Shown here piece after piece: positions 16,255 to 25,898 of a stretch of 64,000 nt of DNA; within the stretch, counting starts at the first letter, position 1; each line of letters opens with the position of its first letter. Location of the stretch: assembly GCF_003534205.1 (NCBI RefSeq), contig NZ_CP011102.1, positions 3,236,036 to 3,300,035 of the forward strand. The letters are read 5' to 3'. The position numbers and the translations under genes were made by a program. A model generated the notes under the pieces. That model saw only the letters and a list, made by a program, of their open reading frames with translations, did not search any database and had not been told where the DNA came from. This stretch comes from Listeria weihenstephanensis (GTDB lineage: Bacteria > Bacillota > Bacilli > Lactobacillales > Listeriaceae).

Positions 16255-17568
16255 TTATTTGATATTTTTAGCTAGCGGGGAACCTTTCACGCAGACGCCG
16301 CATAGGCTCAGAACGAACTCGCTGAACATGGCATTCGACCAGGCGAACCATTCGCGCGTATATTCATGATGATTGCTTGCGTTGACGCCTTCGTGCATGA
16401 AACCAGTATCACCGTCTGCCTCAACTAGCATGTCTAGAATCGCTAATTTCTCAGGCAAATTCGTAGCTGTCATTCCCTGAACGCTAAGCGCGATCGGCCA
16501 AACGTAATGGTCTGGCGTGTGCGGGCTGCCGATTCCTGTAAGCTGACTTCCCTCCACGTAAAAAGAATTTTCCCGACTTAAAATGAATTTCCGCGTTGCT
16601 AAATATTTTGGATCATCGAAATCGCCATAACCTAGATACGGCGCTGCGAGTAAGCTTGGAACATTCGCGTCATCCATGAAATTTTTGCGGCCTGTGCCAT
16701 CGACTTCGTACGCGTACATATCGCCATAATAGGGATGATTTTGAACCGCGTGCGTTTGGATGCCTTGCTCGATTTCAGTTTTGAGCGTGCCGATTTGTGT
16801 CGCAAGTGTCGCATCTTCCCAACACGCCGCATTGATTTCTTCTAGATAGCCAAGAACTGTGACGGCGAACATATTGCTCGGTACGAGATAACCATATAAA
16901 CAAGCGTCATCGCTCGGTCGGAAGCCACTCCACGTCATGCCTGTATACGCGACTTCTGTCCCTTTCCCATCACGATTCAGCGTGTCTGATTGGCGCACAT
17001 CCATGCGTTCAAATGAATACGGCGACTCGGTTTCGTGATGCTGCTCCGTTTTCCAAACATCCAGAATCGCGGCCACACCTTGACGGAAATCTGTATCAAA
17101 ATGCGAGAGACTTCCTGTACTCTTCCACAATAAATATCCCAACTGGATCGGATAACACAGCGAATCAATCTCATATTTCCGCTCCCAAACGTGCGGCGTC
17201 ATCTCTGTTTTATCTGCCTGAAAACCTTTCCCATTCGCTTCCTGATTGAACGCGTTCGCATACGGGTCCAGCTGAATAAAACGCATTTGTTGCTTCACAA
17301 GCCCCGCAATCACCGCCGCCATCTCCGGATCATTTTCCGCCACCATCAAATACGGTCTAATTTGACTCGTTGAATCGCGCAACCACATCGCTGGAATATC
17401 TCCCGTAATCACGAACGGCAATCCTTCTTTTGTCTCCGTTAGCGTTGTCGTATACGTATTCAAGAAACATTTCTGAAACATTTCCTGTAATTTTTCATGT
17501 TCTGGGAAAACTTCCGCCACCCGATCGATCATTTTTTGAAAACTTTTCGGCACATTTTTCGTCGTCAT
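16255..17568 (-). CDS. GH125 exo-alpha-1,6-mannosidase
   Basis: A 437-residue cytoplasmic protein with no signal peptide. The segment GDIPAMWLRDST (residues 56-67) and the later GSPHTPDHYVWPIALSVQ block, then HEGVNAS and EYTREWFAWSNAMFSEFVL, are typical of GH125 (formerly DUF1237), an inverting alpha/alpha-barrel family that removes alpha-1,6-linked mannose. Its start ATG overlaps the stop of the GH38 gene by four bases (ATGA), so the two enzymes are translationally coupled. The known streptococcal pair GH38 plus GH125 degrades N-glycan mannose after import. The same division of labour is inferred here: GH38 for alpha-1,2 and alpha-1,3 links, GH125 for alpha-1,6. Confidence 0.92.
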   Translation of the reverse strand: MTTKNVPKSFQKMIDRVAEVFPEHEKLQEMFQKCFLNTYTTTLTETKEGLPFVITGDIPAMWLRDSTSQIRPYLMVAENDPEMAAVIAGLVKQQMRFIQLDPYANAFNQEANGKGFQADKTEMTPHVWERKYEIDSLCYPIQLGYLLWKSTGSLSHFDTDFRQGVAAILDVWKTEQHHETESPYSFERMDVRQSDTLNRDGKGTEVAYTGMTWSGFRPSDDACLYGYLVPSNMFAVTVLGYLEEINAACWEDATLATQIGTLKTEIEQGIQTHAVQNHPYYGDMYAYEVDGTGRKNFMDDANVPSLLAAPYLGYGDFDDPKYLATRKFILSRENSFYVEGSQLTGIGSPHTPDHYVWPIALSVQGMTATNLPEKLAILDMLVEADGDTGFMHEGVNASNHHEYTREWFAWSNAMFSEFVLSLCGVCVKGSPLAKNIK

Positions 17569-20249
17569 GCTTCATCCTCTTTTCTCCACGTTATAATTTC
17601 ACTCGGCGCAACCGACCATTTGGCTCCCGCCGCTTCGTCTATATTTCGTTCCTCCAGAATCGTCGTTTTGCGCATATCTTCCCAAAGCACCATTTCCCGC
17701 ACCGATTCCGCCACACTATAAAATCGTAAAATTTCCGCATCTTGACTTGTCGCCCGCTTCCAACTAGAAAAAACAAGTCCTGGCGTATCTTCCCATGAAG
17801 CAAAATCCTCACTCGGCGAAAGTTCACCCTCATGTTGGCCCATCGCCTGCACCGCAATCGGATCCATCTGCAACTCATATGCCCATTTTACAGCCTCGGT
17901 TTTTAGCGTTTCCTCCACATATGGCATCACATAAAAGCGAGCCGTTTGTTCTCCAAGTGACTGTGCCTCAGGGGCCGGGAAGTTCCCCCAATCTCCAATT
18001 TCCGAGTTCGCACGCAATAACGTCAAGCGAATTTCCGAGCCATCCGTGCTAACTTCGTACTCCGGCAAACCACGATTCACAACCATCAAGCCTCCGAGCG
18101 CCACAAACGCTTGCTGCCGCTGATCATTACTTGGGTTTTGCCATTCCTCGCTCACCTCATTCGGACGTTCAACAATTTCAAAAACACTATCGCTAAAATG
18201 TGTCGCGCGCTTCGTTCCAGTCGGGAAAATCGCCCGTAAGCGGTGATCCTCGATCTGATTCTCCATCTTCACATCCACCTGCAGAGCCCTTGCGTCCGCA
18301 TCCAGCGTCAAACGCGTCGTTACGACAAACTCCTTCAGCACCGCAGAACGTGGCGCCTTCCGTCCAGGATGCCAAACAACACGCGCCTTCTCATCCTCAA
18401 AAGCAACTGGGTCTGCCGATTCTGGCAACATCATCTTATGCGTTATTTCGACCACTTTTCGAACCGCCGAATCACTTATAACGACACATTCAGCGATCAA
18501 ATTTCCCGTCCCAACCCGCTTCTCGTCGCCCGTTTCCTTGAACATGTATTCATTCCCAATATCGCCCTGATCAACGTACCCACCGAGCCCCGTAAAAGTA
18601 TGGCCCGTTTCCTTCGAAGTCACCGAATATGATCCATTTTCAGCGATTTCCACCTGTAAAAATTGATTTTCCAAGTGTTTCGCGTTATTTTCAAGGCTTA
18701 TTATCTCTTTTTCACCCGCAACTGGCACTGCAAAATACGTCGCAAATCCGAGTCTTGGCAAATCCGCCGCCACAAAACTCACCTGATAGCGTCTCGCAAA
18801 ATAAGGTCTGCGGAAAGCTCGCTCTGGCAACTCATAATCAAACTGCATCCCAAGCTCCGTCACGTCTGCGTCCACCAAATTCCCGTCTCCATCACGAATT
18901 TCCAACGTCACACTCGGCAAACCATCCAAATAAGCCGGAATCTCCTCAAACGGCATCTCCGCAAAGTACGTCCGATCCAGCTCCACATCCACCGTCACGA
19001 CCCGCGTCGCCGTATAACCCGACGTATGGAATGCCACAATCGGCACAGCCTCCCGATCAAATTTTGCCGTCGTATTCACCTGCTTCACAATCCGCGCCAC
19101 CTTATCGTCCAGAATCGCGCGCGCCGCTTGCTCCGCCCTCATAAACCGCGTCTCCATCTCCTTGTGAACCGCGTCCAAACTACATCCCGTGATACTATCA
19201 TGAATCTGATTTTCCATCAGTAATTTCCATGTAAACTTCAGATATTCCTCCGGATACGCCGTCCCAACCCGCGTCGCTATCACCGCAATCGGCTCCACCT
19301 GCTTCTCAAGTAACTGCTGCACACGCTGATTCGCTTGCTTCAAATACATCCGCGACGAGGCCGTATTCACAAGCGTCGACCAGCCATCCGTCCGCTGATT
19401 CGTAAGCTCGCCCTCGATCACCTGCAAATCATCGACTGGCAACTCCTCCCGAAGCGCCGCCACATACTCCGTGAAATTACTATGCTTAAAGTCAATATCC
19501 GGATACAACTCCCGCGCCACATCCAGCGCCTCCGGCAAATCCACCTGCACCGGCTGATGATCGCAACCGTTCAAAAACAGCAGCGCATCCGTTGAAGCAT
19601 AACTCTCCACATCCGCAAACTTCTTATCCCAAAACTCCTTCGCAGCCTCGCGCTCCACCGGGATCTCATTCCCGTTCGAATACCAATTCGCAAGTAAAAC
19701 CCCAAGAACCTGCGATCCATCCGGAGCATTCCAAAACATCTCAGAAAACGGCGACGTGTAACCGCCCTCAAAAACCTGATTATTAAATCCAGTCGGCTTC
19801 ACACCACGTCCAAAAATCACCGAATCAATCCCCGCCTGCTTCACAAGTTGTGGCGCCTGGCCATAAATCCCAAACGTATCTGGAAAATAGCCGATTTTCT
19901 CCACAGCACCAAAGCGTTCCGCGTCCTGCATCCCGTATACGAGGTTCCGAACATTCGCCTCACTACTCGTCAAAAACGCATCTTGCAACATATACCAAGG
20001 ACCCACTCGCAGTTTCCCGTCCCGAACCAAGCGTTCCATCCGCGCCCGCGCATCCGGCTTCACCGCCAAATAATCCTCCAGCATGATCGTCTGCCCATCC
20101 ATATGAAAGAATTCAAATCCGTCCTTATTCTCCAATAAATCCGCCGTCTCATCGATCAAAGTCACCAAACGATAACGCAGCGTTTCTAGCGGTAAAAACC
20201 ACTCTCGATCCCAATGTGAATGTGAAATTATGTACGCTGTCTTCTTCAT
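17565..20249 (-). CDS. GH38 alpha-mannosidase
   Basis: An 894-residue cytoplasmic alpha-mannosidase and the first gene of the mannosidase operon. The zinc-site motif HSHWDREW lies at residues 10-17, the likely nucleophile is Asp124 in FPDTFGIYG, and a further metal ligand is His in GCDHQP. C-terminal beta domains of the GH38 type follow (FPTGTKRATHFSDSVFEIVER and later the RANSEIGDW region). Size and order fit bacterial GH38 enzymes of the MngB/SpGH38 type. No signal peptide is present, so the substrate must be imported, in line with the ABC importer. The ATG follows AGGAG. The 200 bases upstream contain a clear promoter with a cre site. Confidence 0.94.
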   Translation of the reverse strand: MKKTAYIISHSHWDREWFLPLETLRYRLVTLIDETADLLENKDGFEFFHMDGQTIMLEDYLAVKPDARARMERLVRDGKLRVGPWYMLQDAFLTSSEANVRNLVYGMQDAERFGAVEKIGYFPDTFGIYGQAPQLVKQAGIDSVIFGRGVKPTGFNNQVFEGGYTSPFSEMFWNAPDGSQVLGVLLANWYSNGNEIPVEREAAKEFWDKKFADVESYASTDALLFLNGCDHQPVQVDLPEALDVARELYPDIDFKHSNFTEYVAALREELPVDDLQVIEGELTNQRTDGWSTLVNTASSRMYLKQANQRVQQLLEKQVEPIAVIATRVGTAYPEEYLKFTWKLLMENQIHDSITGCSLDAVHKEMETRFMRAEQAARAILDDKVARIVKQVNTTAKFDREAVPIVAFHTSGYTATRVVTVDVELDRTYFAEMPFEEIPAYLDGLPSVTLEIRDGDGNLVDADVTELGMQFDYELPERAFRRPYFARRYQVSFVAADLPRLGFATYFAVPVAGEKEIISLENNAKHLENQFLQVEIAENGSYSVTSKETGHTFTGLGGYVDQGDIGNEYMFKETGDEKRVGTGNLIAECVVISDSAVRKVVEITHKMMLPESADPVAFEDEKARVVWHPGRKAPRSAVLKEFVVTTRLTLDADARALQVDVKMENQIEDHRLRAIFPTGTKRATHFSDSVFEIVERPNEVSEEWQNPSNDQRQQAFVALGGLMVVNRGLPEYEVSTDGSEIRLTLLRANSEIGDWGNFPAPEAQSLGEQTARFYVMPYVEETLKTEAVKWAYELQMDPIAVQAMGQHEGELSPSEDFASWEDTPGLVFSSWKRATSQDAEILRFYSVAESVREMVLWEDMRKTTILEERNIDEAAGAKWSVAPSEIITWRKEDEA

Positions 20250-20295
20250 TTATTTTGCCCCTCTCCTATATCCAAAACAGTTTTCCGTCGCCTTT

Positions 20296-20343
20296 TGTAT
20301 TCGTTTTCATTTTCAGTATATCGGTCTGTTTTTTGAAAATCAA
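20296..20343 (-). promoter_or_regulatory. Promoter and cre site of the mannosidase operon
   Basis: On the minus strand TTGATT (20343-20338), a 17-base spacer and TATACT (20320-20315) form a good sigma-A promoter. Six bases further, TGAAAACGAATACA (20309-20296) matches the CcpA catabolite-repression consensus TGNAANCGNNNNCA. The site would cover the transcription start, so glucose repression by CcpA is expected. Confidence 0.75.
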
Positions 20344-20472
20344 TGACTCTGGCGTTTTTACTATGATAAGTCTATTTTTATGTGTTTTGTCTACCTTTTA
20401 AATACGGCTTACTTCCCAATAATTCGCCAATATGCTACGATGATGTCAGACTGAAATAAAGGAGTTTTTAAC

Positions 20473-20961
20473 GTGCATATCAAAACCGCTAAATCAAAAG
20501 AAGATAGCCAACATATTTCCAAACTCGCGCATCAAATCTGGCATGAACACTACCCTTCGATCATTACAGAGGAGCAAATCGACTACATGTTGACTAAGTT
20601 CCAATCTGACGAAGCGATCTATAGCGAAATGGCGAACGGAACAACCTACCTCATGGCTTATAAATCTGACGAATTCGTTGGCTACGCAGCATTCTACCAA
20701 AAGGATGCAGAGCTGTTTCTGAGCAAACTCTACATCGATCCCGCTCACCACAAACAAGGCATTGGTAAACAACTTTTCGCTCAAGTTACCGCTTTTGCAA
20801 AAGACAATAACCTGCCGGCAATTCGCTTGTACGTCAATAAATACAATACCAGCTCCATCGAAGCCTACAAAAAAATGGGATTCATCGTTGAAAAAGAGAT
20901 TGTGACTGATGTTGGATCAGGATTTATCATGGATGACTACACGATGACGTTTCCTATTTAA
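20473..20961 (+). CDS. GNAT family N-acetyltransferase
   Basis: A 162-residue acetyltransferase. It starts with GTG at 20473, eight bases after AAAGGAG. The acetyl-CoA loop is in LSKLYIDPAHHKQGIGKQLF (motif Q-x-x-G-x-G/I-type, about residues 85-104), followed by the NLPAIRLYVNKYNTSSIEAY block and KKMGFIVEKE, all normal for the GNAT fold. The acetyl acceptor cannot be predicted. It is a single gene and shares a bidirectional terminator with the convergent Crp/Fnr gene. Confidence 0.9.
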   Translation: MHIKTAKSKEDSQHISKLAHQIWHEHYPSIITEEQIDYMLTKFQSDEAIYSEMANGTTYLMAYKSDEFVGYAAFYQKDAELFLSKLYIDPAHHKQGIGKQLFAQVTAFAKDNNLPAIRLYVNKYNTSSIEAYKKMGFIVEKEIVTDVGSGFIMDDYTMTFPI

Positions 20962-20968
20962 ATACGCC

Positions 20969-21021
20969 AAAAGCGCCTATATCTAAGAAGTCTCATAAAC
21001 TTCTTAGATATAGGCGCTTTT
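20969..21021. terminator. Bidirectional terminator between the GNAT and Crp/Fnr genes
   Basis: A perfect 23-bp stem (20969-20991 with 20999-21021) with a 7-base loop and A/T runs on both sides. It serves both convergent genes. Confidence 0.95.
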
Positions 21022-21030
21022 TATATGCTA

Positions 21031-21702
21031 TTAATCCTGCAAAAAAACAGTAGAATAGAATATAAACTGGTTTGCTTCTCCGTCAATAAATCCAGATTCA
21101 CTCCATGTTTTCCACATCTGAGTCATTGTTTTTGTGCTAACATTAGCATAGTTTGAAACAACTTTTTTTGTAAAGCACTTTGGAAGAGCTAATACATTAT
21201 CCTGCATAATGGCATATTTTTGTAGTAACTCCGCCAAACAGTGTTTTAATTTCATCTCACTAGGCTCGCGCATCATCAAACACTTATCCACTAAGAAGCT
21301 GTTATGATTCATATGGTTCATATATAGATAAATCCAGCCTTCTTGCATACTAAGCAATAGCTCAATAATGGCCTCTCGTTTAAATACATACAACGTGCAC
21401 TTTTCTAGCGTTTTAAACGTATATAGACTCTCATCAATAATAAACGTATTACTCAAACCCGCAATTTGATTTAACCCTAAAAAAGAAATTAATTGCTTGT
21501 CACGTTCCAATGATACAATGCCACTCTCAATGAAGTAAACAGACGGATCTGGCTCTTTTTCTGATATTAAAATCGTTTGCTTCGGGACTATTTTTTTTTC
21601 ATACGGTATCCGATTTTCTAGTAGTGTATTTAAAAAATTATCATAATTGAACCTACGATGAACCATGCGATAACTATATAATTCAACTAACATTTCTCGC
21701 AT
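21031..21702 (-). CDS. Crp/Fnr family transcription regulator (PrfA-like size)
   Basis: A 223-residue regulator with an N-terminal cyclic-nucleotide-type beta barrel (roughly 30-120; ESGIVSLERD, then the NQIAGLSNTFIIDE turn) and a C-terminal winged helix (about 165-215, with KKVVSNYANVSTKTMTQMWK as the helix-turn-helix). The start follows GGAAGGACAG. Listeria genomes contain many such PrfA-like Crp/Fnr paralogs whose ligands are unknown. It does not retain enough of the PrfA sequence to be called PrfA. It is a single gene convergent with the GNAT gene; its target may be elsewhere. Confidence 0.85.
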   Translation of the reverse strand: MREMLVELYSYRMVHRRFNYDNFLNTLLENRIPYEKKIVPKQTILISEKEPDPSVYFIESGIVSLERDKQLISFLGLNQIAGLSNTFIIDESLYTFKTLEKCTLYVFKREAIIELLLSMQEGWIYLYMNHMNHNSFLVDKCLMMREPSEMKLKHCLAELLQKYAIMQDNVLALPKCFTKKVVSNYANVSTKTMTQMWKTWSESGFIDGEANQFIFYSTVFLQD

Positions 21703-21840
21703 TCTGTCCTTCCCCCCTCTCTTTGTAATTTCTACTGTACTCTAACAATACCATCCCTTCAACGCAAAAAAATAACATATTTCCTGTTTACAAGCCATAA
21801 ATGCATAGATTTTGTTACAGTTTTTAGGAAAATTAAAAAA

Positions 21841-21893
21841 GCACACAAAAAACACTTTACTCTCTTACTCGAGTAAAGTGTTTTTTTGTGTGT
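21841..21893 (-). terminator. Terminator of the gdpP-rplI-dnaB cluster
   Basis: A near-perfect 22-bp stem (21841-21862 with 21871-21893) with an 8-base loop lies just after the dnaB stop. A T run follows on the minus strand. Confidence 0.9.
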
Positions 21894-21921
21894 ACTTCAG
21901 ATTTAGCATATATACAATATT

Positions 21922-23283
21922 CTAGGCTCCATGCGGAACTTGGGAGTCATCAAACCTCACTTCAAGGTTGACGAATTTATTATACTCTTTCACAAAAGCT
22001 AGTTGGACTGTCCCAACTGGTCCGTTACGCTGTTTGGCAATGATAATTTCTATCGTGCCATCATTTTCACTTTCATGATCGTAGTAATCGTCACGATAAA
22101 GGAAGGCAACGATATCCGCATCTTGCTCGATCGAACCAGATTCACGAATATCGGACATCATTGGACGCTTATCTTGGCGCGATTCCACGCTACGTGATAG
22201 CTGTGATAGCGCGATAACCGGAATTTTGAGTTCACGTGCTAGAGCTTTTAGAGAACGTGAAATTTCGGAAACTTCTTGTTGTCGGTTTTCGCCGCCATTT
22301 CGGCCACTTCCTGAAATCAACTGTAAGTAATCGATTACGATCATGCCGAGCCCTGCTTCTTGCTGTAAACGACGACATTTTGAACGGATTTCATTCACGC
22401 GTACGCCTGGCGAATCATCGATATAGATTCCAGAATTGGATAATGTTCCCATTGCAATGGTGAGTTTCTGCCAATCATCTGATGTTAAAGCACCCGTACG
22501 AAGATTTTGAGCGTTGATATTTCCCTCTGCGCAGAGCATCCGCATAACGAGTTGCTCCGCGCCCATTTCCAAACTAAAAATCGCAACATTTTCATCGGTT
22601 TTAGTCGCGACGTTTTGTGCAATGTTCAGTGCAAAGGCAGTTTTACCAACAGACGGTCGGGCAGCAACGATAATTAAATCGTTACGCTGGAAGCCCGCAG
22701 TCATATGGTCGAGCGCGCTAAATCCACTCGGAATACCGGTAATATCCCCTTTCCGATTATGGAGAACCTCGATATCATCATATGTTTTGACGAGGACATC
22801 TTTAATATTTTTAAAAGCTCCAACGTTTTTACGGGAAGATACTTCTAAAATGTTCTTTTCAGCTTCGTCCATCAGTGTTTCGACTTCATCCTCACGTGCG
22901 TAACTGTCCGACGCGATTTGAGTCGCAGTCCGAATCAATCGGCGGAGCAAGGCCTTGTCTTCCACAATATGAGCGTAGTATTCTAAATTGGCCGCGGTCG
23001 GAACCGCACCGGATAACTCGGTCAAATAAGGCAAGCCACCGACGTCTTCAATTTTGCCAGTGGAGGCTAGCGCTTCATAAATAGTAACGACATCGACTGC
23101 TTTTCCTTGGTCGCTCAGTTCAAGCATAGCCTCGAAAATAAGTTGATGCGCTTGCCTGTAAAAGTCATCTGGCATTAAAATTTCGGAGGCCGTAATCAGC
23201 GCTTCTGGTTGCAGAAAAACGGCTCCTAAAACGGCTTGTTCAGCCTCAATATTTTGAGGTGGTGTGCGATCTTGCAAATCCAC
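21922..23283 (-). CDS. dnaB: Replicative DNA helicase DnaB (DnaC in Bacillus/Listeria naming)
   Basis: The replicative helicase, 453 residues. The start is placed at the GTG 23283, nine bases after AGGAGG; the GTG at 23304 contains the Shine-Dalgarno sequence within its own reading and is rejected. The N-terminal primase-binding domain begins QDRTPPQNIEAEQAVLGAVF. The RecA-type core has the Walker A ARPSVGKT around residue 214, Walker B MIVIDYLQLI, and the DnaB signature block SRSLKALARELKIPVIALSQ. It works as a hexamer that unwinds the fork. The order gdpP-rplI-dnaB is conserved in Listeria and Bacillus. Copy 2 of the hairpin-bounded element sits between rplI and dnaB. Confidence 0.97.
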   Translation of the reverse strand: MDLQDRTPPQNIEAEQAVLGAVFLQPEALITASEILMPDDFYRQAHQLIFEAMLELSDQGKAVDVVTIYEALASTGKIEDVGGLPYLTELSGAVPTAANLEYYAHIVEDKALLRRLIRTATQIASDSYAREDEVETLMDEAEKNILEVSSRKNVGAFKNIKDVLVKTYDDIEVLHNRKGDITGIPSGFSALDHMTAGFQRNDLIIVAARPSVGKTAFALNIAQNVATKTDENVAIFSLEMGAEQLVMRMLCAEGNINAQNLRTGALTSDDWQKLTIAMGTLSNSGIYIDDSPGVRVNEIRSKCRRLQQEAGLGMIVIDYLQLISGSGRNGGENRQQEVSEISRSLKALARELKIPVIALSQLSRSVESRQDKRPMMSDIRESGSIEQDADIVAFLYRDDYYDHESENDGTIEIIIAKQRNGPVGTVQLAFVKEYNKFVNLEVRFDDSQVPHGA

Positions 23284-23304
23284 TCCCCATCCCCTCCTAA
23301 TCAC

Positions 23305-23425
23305 GCGGGCGCAGGCAAACGCTCATCTTCGTCGTTAAAGCCTGTGCTCCGGTGCTCTCGTACCACAGTACGCTCCGCTCCAGTGCTCGGCTTTGCCTAG
23401 AATCTGAACATTTGCCTGCGCCCGC
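23305..23425. repeat. Hairpin-bounded intergenic element, copy 2
   Basis: Perfect 15-bp GC-rich arms (23305-23319 with 23411-23425) extend by further wobble pairs to about 25 bp. On the minus strand the core reads CTAGGCAAAGCCGAGC..., with inner stem AAAGCC/GGCTTT and a GTAC-loop-GTAC hairpin, and ends TTTAACGACGAAGATGAGCG. It is the counterpart of 3444-3569. It lies in the rplI-dnaB intergenic region, directly before the dnaB ribosome binding site. Confidence 0.75.
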
Positions 23426-23470
23426 TTAGTTTTGCGGTGAAAATCATGGTTCTATCAGTGGTTCATGGTT

Positions 23471-23920
23471 TTATTTTTCTTCGGAAACGTGTACGTCTAG
23501 TGTTGCTACTACTTCGTGGTGTAGTTTCACGGGAACTTTTGTGTGTCCTAGTGCGCGAATTGGTTCTGGTAGCTCGATTTTGCGTTTATCGACTTTGATT
23601 TTGTGGTCTTTTTCAAGGGCTTGGGCGATTTGTTTGGATGTGATTGATCCGAAAAGTCGGCCGCCTTCGCCTGATTTTGTTTTAAGTTCAATCGTTAATT
23701 TCTCAACGGTATCTTTTAGGGCTTTTGCGTCTGCGAGTTCTTGCGCTGCTTCTTTTTCAGTTTTCTTCTTTTGGCCTTCAAGCGCGCTGATACTCGTGTT
23801 TGTCGCTTCTGTCGCTAAGCCCTTTTTAATGAGGAAGTTTTGCGCGTAACCCTCTGCTACCTCTTTGATTTCACCTTTTTTTGCTGTGCCTTTTACGTCT
23901 TTTAAAAATATAACTTTCAT
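23471..23920 (-). CDS. rplI: Ribosomal protein L9
   Basis: A 149-residue L9 of normal length, starting at the ATG 23920 ([20 protein letters not shown]), the canonical L9 opening. The RNA-binding N-terminal domain, the long connecting helix ([20 protein letters not shown]) and the C-terminal domain are all present. The upstream in-frame start at 23947 would add nine residues and overlap gdpP. The ATG is one base after the gdpP stop, so the genes are coupled, with GGGAG as the ribosome binding site inside gdpP. Confidence 0.97.
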   Translation of the reverse strand: MKVIFLKDVKGTAKKGEIKEVAEGYAQNFLIKKGLATEATNTSISALEGQKKKTEKEAAQELADAKALKDTVEKLTIELKTKSGEGGRLFGSITSKQIAQALEKDHKIKVDKRKIELPEPIRALGHTKVPVKLHHEVVATLDVHVSEEK

Positions 23921-23921
23921 C

Positions 23922-25898
23922 TTAGTTTTCTCCCTTCCAATAAGCATCGATGGCTTGTAAAAGTTGTTGTTTTGCTTCCATTACGGTTGTATTTTTTAAC
24001 TGGGTTGCAGCGTTTGACAAATGTCCGCCACCGCCCATTTTTTCCATAATAACTTGGACATTAATTTCGCCGAGTGAACGTGCACTAATCCCGATCATTT
24101 TATCAGGTCGTAGCGTAATCACGAATGAGGCTTGCACGCTCTCCATCGAAAGCATGGTATCCGCCGCCTGCGCTGCAATAACAGTACCAAAAACTTCATC
24201 TTCGTGGCCCGTTGCAATCGCCATGCCGTCATGATATATTTCGAGCGACTCCACCAAACGACTACGTTGCCTAAATGTCTCAATATCTTCTTTTAAAAAT
24301 TGCTGAACAAGAACGGTGTCCGCACCTAGTGAGCGTAAATAACTCGCCGCATCAAAAGTACGTGATCCTGTCCTCAGTGTAAAGTTTTTTGTATCAACTA
24401 CAATCCCTGAAAGGAGCGCTGTAGCCTCGATCTTGCCGACTTTTTCGGTTGCTGGTTGGTACTCAAAAAGCTCCGTCACAAGTTCTGCGGTCGATGAAGC
24501 GTACGGCTCAATGTAGACAAGCACTGGATTCTCGACAAACTCCTCAGAACGGCGATGATGATCGACTACCACGACATGCGCCGCGGTTTCAAGCAATTCC
24601 TGATTGATAACCATCGACGGCTTGTGCGTATCAACAACGACGAGCAAACTCTTGTCCGTAATCATATCAAGCGCGGCCTGTGGTGTGATAATATTGCGAA
24701 TCACATCAGGATACTTCTCGATTTCACGCATCAAACGCTCCACATCTGGACTCATTTTCCCAGGCTCTACCACAACATAACCTTGCCGATCGTTCATTTC
24801 TGCGACTTTCATCACGCCAAGACTTGATCCGACAACGTCCATATCCGGATAGCGATGCCCCATAACAAAGACTTGATCACTCTGTGTAATGAGTTCCTGC
24901 AACGCTTGCGAGATAACCCGCGCCCGAACTCGTGTCCTTTTTTCCATTGGATTCGTCTTACCGCCATAAAAGCGAACTTGTCCTTCTGGCTGCTTAATCA
25001 CGACCTGATCTCCACCACGACCAAGCGCTAAATCTAGCCCAGACTGCGCAAGATCGGCGAGGTCAATCAAATCATCCTCATTGTAACCAATCCCAATACT
25101 AAGCGTAAGCGGAATATTCTGCTTCGACGTCCGCTCCCTGATCCGATCCAGAATCAAGAATTTCTCCTCTTCCAACGTAGCCAACTGCGCCTCCGTCAAA
25201 AAGGCCATAAAGCGATCCGATGAAATCCGCTTCAAATAAATTCGATGCTCCTTCGCCCAGTTCGTCAACATCGACGTCACCAAGTTATTGAGCGCGCTTC
25301 GTCTCCGGTCATCCATTCCCTGCGTCCATTCATCATAATTATCCAGAAAAATAATCGCAAAAACAGATTTATCCGCTTGGAATCGCTTGTTCAGATCATA
25401 ATATTCCGTCCGATCATACAGATAAATGATGCGCTCTTTCCGCTTCACAATCGTGTCAAAACGATGATCCCGCCAAGCAATCGACTGAATTCCACGATCC
25501 TCTTCCCCGCGAATAACCGTCAAAAACTCCGGTCCAACATCCGCAAGCGACGACCCCAAAATATTATCATCCTGCCCGAAATACTTTGCCATAAATGGAT
25601 TAAACCACTCTACATTATAATTCTCATCATATAGTAAAATCCCCATCGGCATCTCAACCAGCGCCTCACCTTCACTGCGCTTAATCCGATATGATAAGTT
25701 CGAAATATATTCCTGTACCTCTTTATTCAACCGATGTTCCATGAAAAATAACAATATTACGAGCGATGTAACAGCAACAAATAAAAGCACCGCCAACCAC
25801 CACTTATAGTAAAAAGTGACAACTGTCAGGACAAGTACAACCGCTATTAGCCCGTACAATGGATATTTTAGCATCCTTTTTTGAAAAAAGCCTGACAT
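23922..25898 (-). CDS. gdpP: Cyclic-di-AMP phosphodiesterase GdpP (YybT)
   Basis: A 658-residue membrane enzyme. Two N-terminal membrane spans (about 12-55), a PAS domain (about 80-150), a degenerate GGDEF domain (about 170-300) and the C-terminal DHH/DHHA1 phosphodiesterase ([16 protein letters not shown] near 345, VVDHHRR near 418, and [10 protein letters not shown] close to the end) are all in place. It hydrolyses c-di-AMP to pApA and so affects wall stress, potassium and beta-lactam tolerance in Firmicutes. GGGGG lies nine bases before the ATG. It is the first gene of the cluster with rplI and dnaB. Confidence 0.97.
   Translation of the reverse strand: MSGFFQKRMLKYPLYGLIAVVLVLTVVTFYYKWWLAVLLFVAVTSLVILLFFMEHRLNKEVQEYISNLSYRIKRSEGEALVEMPMGILLYDENYNVEWFNPFMAKYFGQDDNILGSSLADVGPEFLTVIRGEEDRGIQSIAWRDHRFDTIVKRKERIIYLYDRTEYYDLNKRFQADKSVFAIIFLDNYDEWTQGMDDRRRSALNNLVTSMLTNWAKEHRIYLKRISSDRFMAFLTEAQLATLEEEKFLILDRIRERTSKQNIPLTLSIGIGYNEDDLIDLADLAQSGLDLALGRGGDQVVIKQPEGQVRFYGGKTNPMEKRTRVRARVISQALQELITQSDQVFVMGHRYPDMDVVGSSLGVMKVAEMNDRQGYVVVEPGKMSPDVERLMREIEKYPDVIRNIITPQAALDMITDKSLLVVVDTHKPSMVINQELLETAAHVVVVDHHRRSEEFVENPVLVYIEPYASSTAELVTELFEYQPATEKVGKIEATALLSGIVVDTKNFTLRTGSRTFDAASYLRSLGADTVLVQQFLKEDIETFRQRSRLVESLEIYHDGMAIATGHEDEVFGTVIAAQAADTMLSMESVQASFVITLRPDKMIGISARSLGEINVQVIMEKMGGGGHLSNAATQLKNTTVMEAKQQLLQAIDAYWKGEN

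Noticed and set aside
18629-19144. Long plus-strand open frame (171 codons) opposite the GH38 gene
   Set aside because: It is antisense to a clear enzyme, is Pro/Ser/Arg-rich from codon mirror effects, and has no ribosome binding site.
21031-21702. PrfA virulence regulator
   Set aside because: Only fold and length agree. The neighbours are not the PrfA virulence cluster, and many Listeria Crp/Fnr paralogs look alike.
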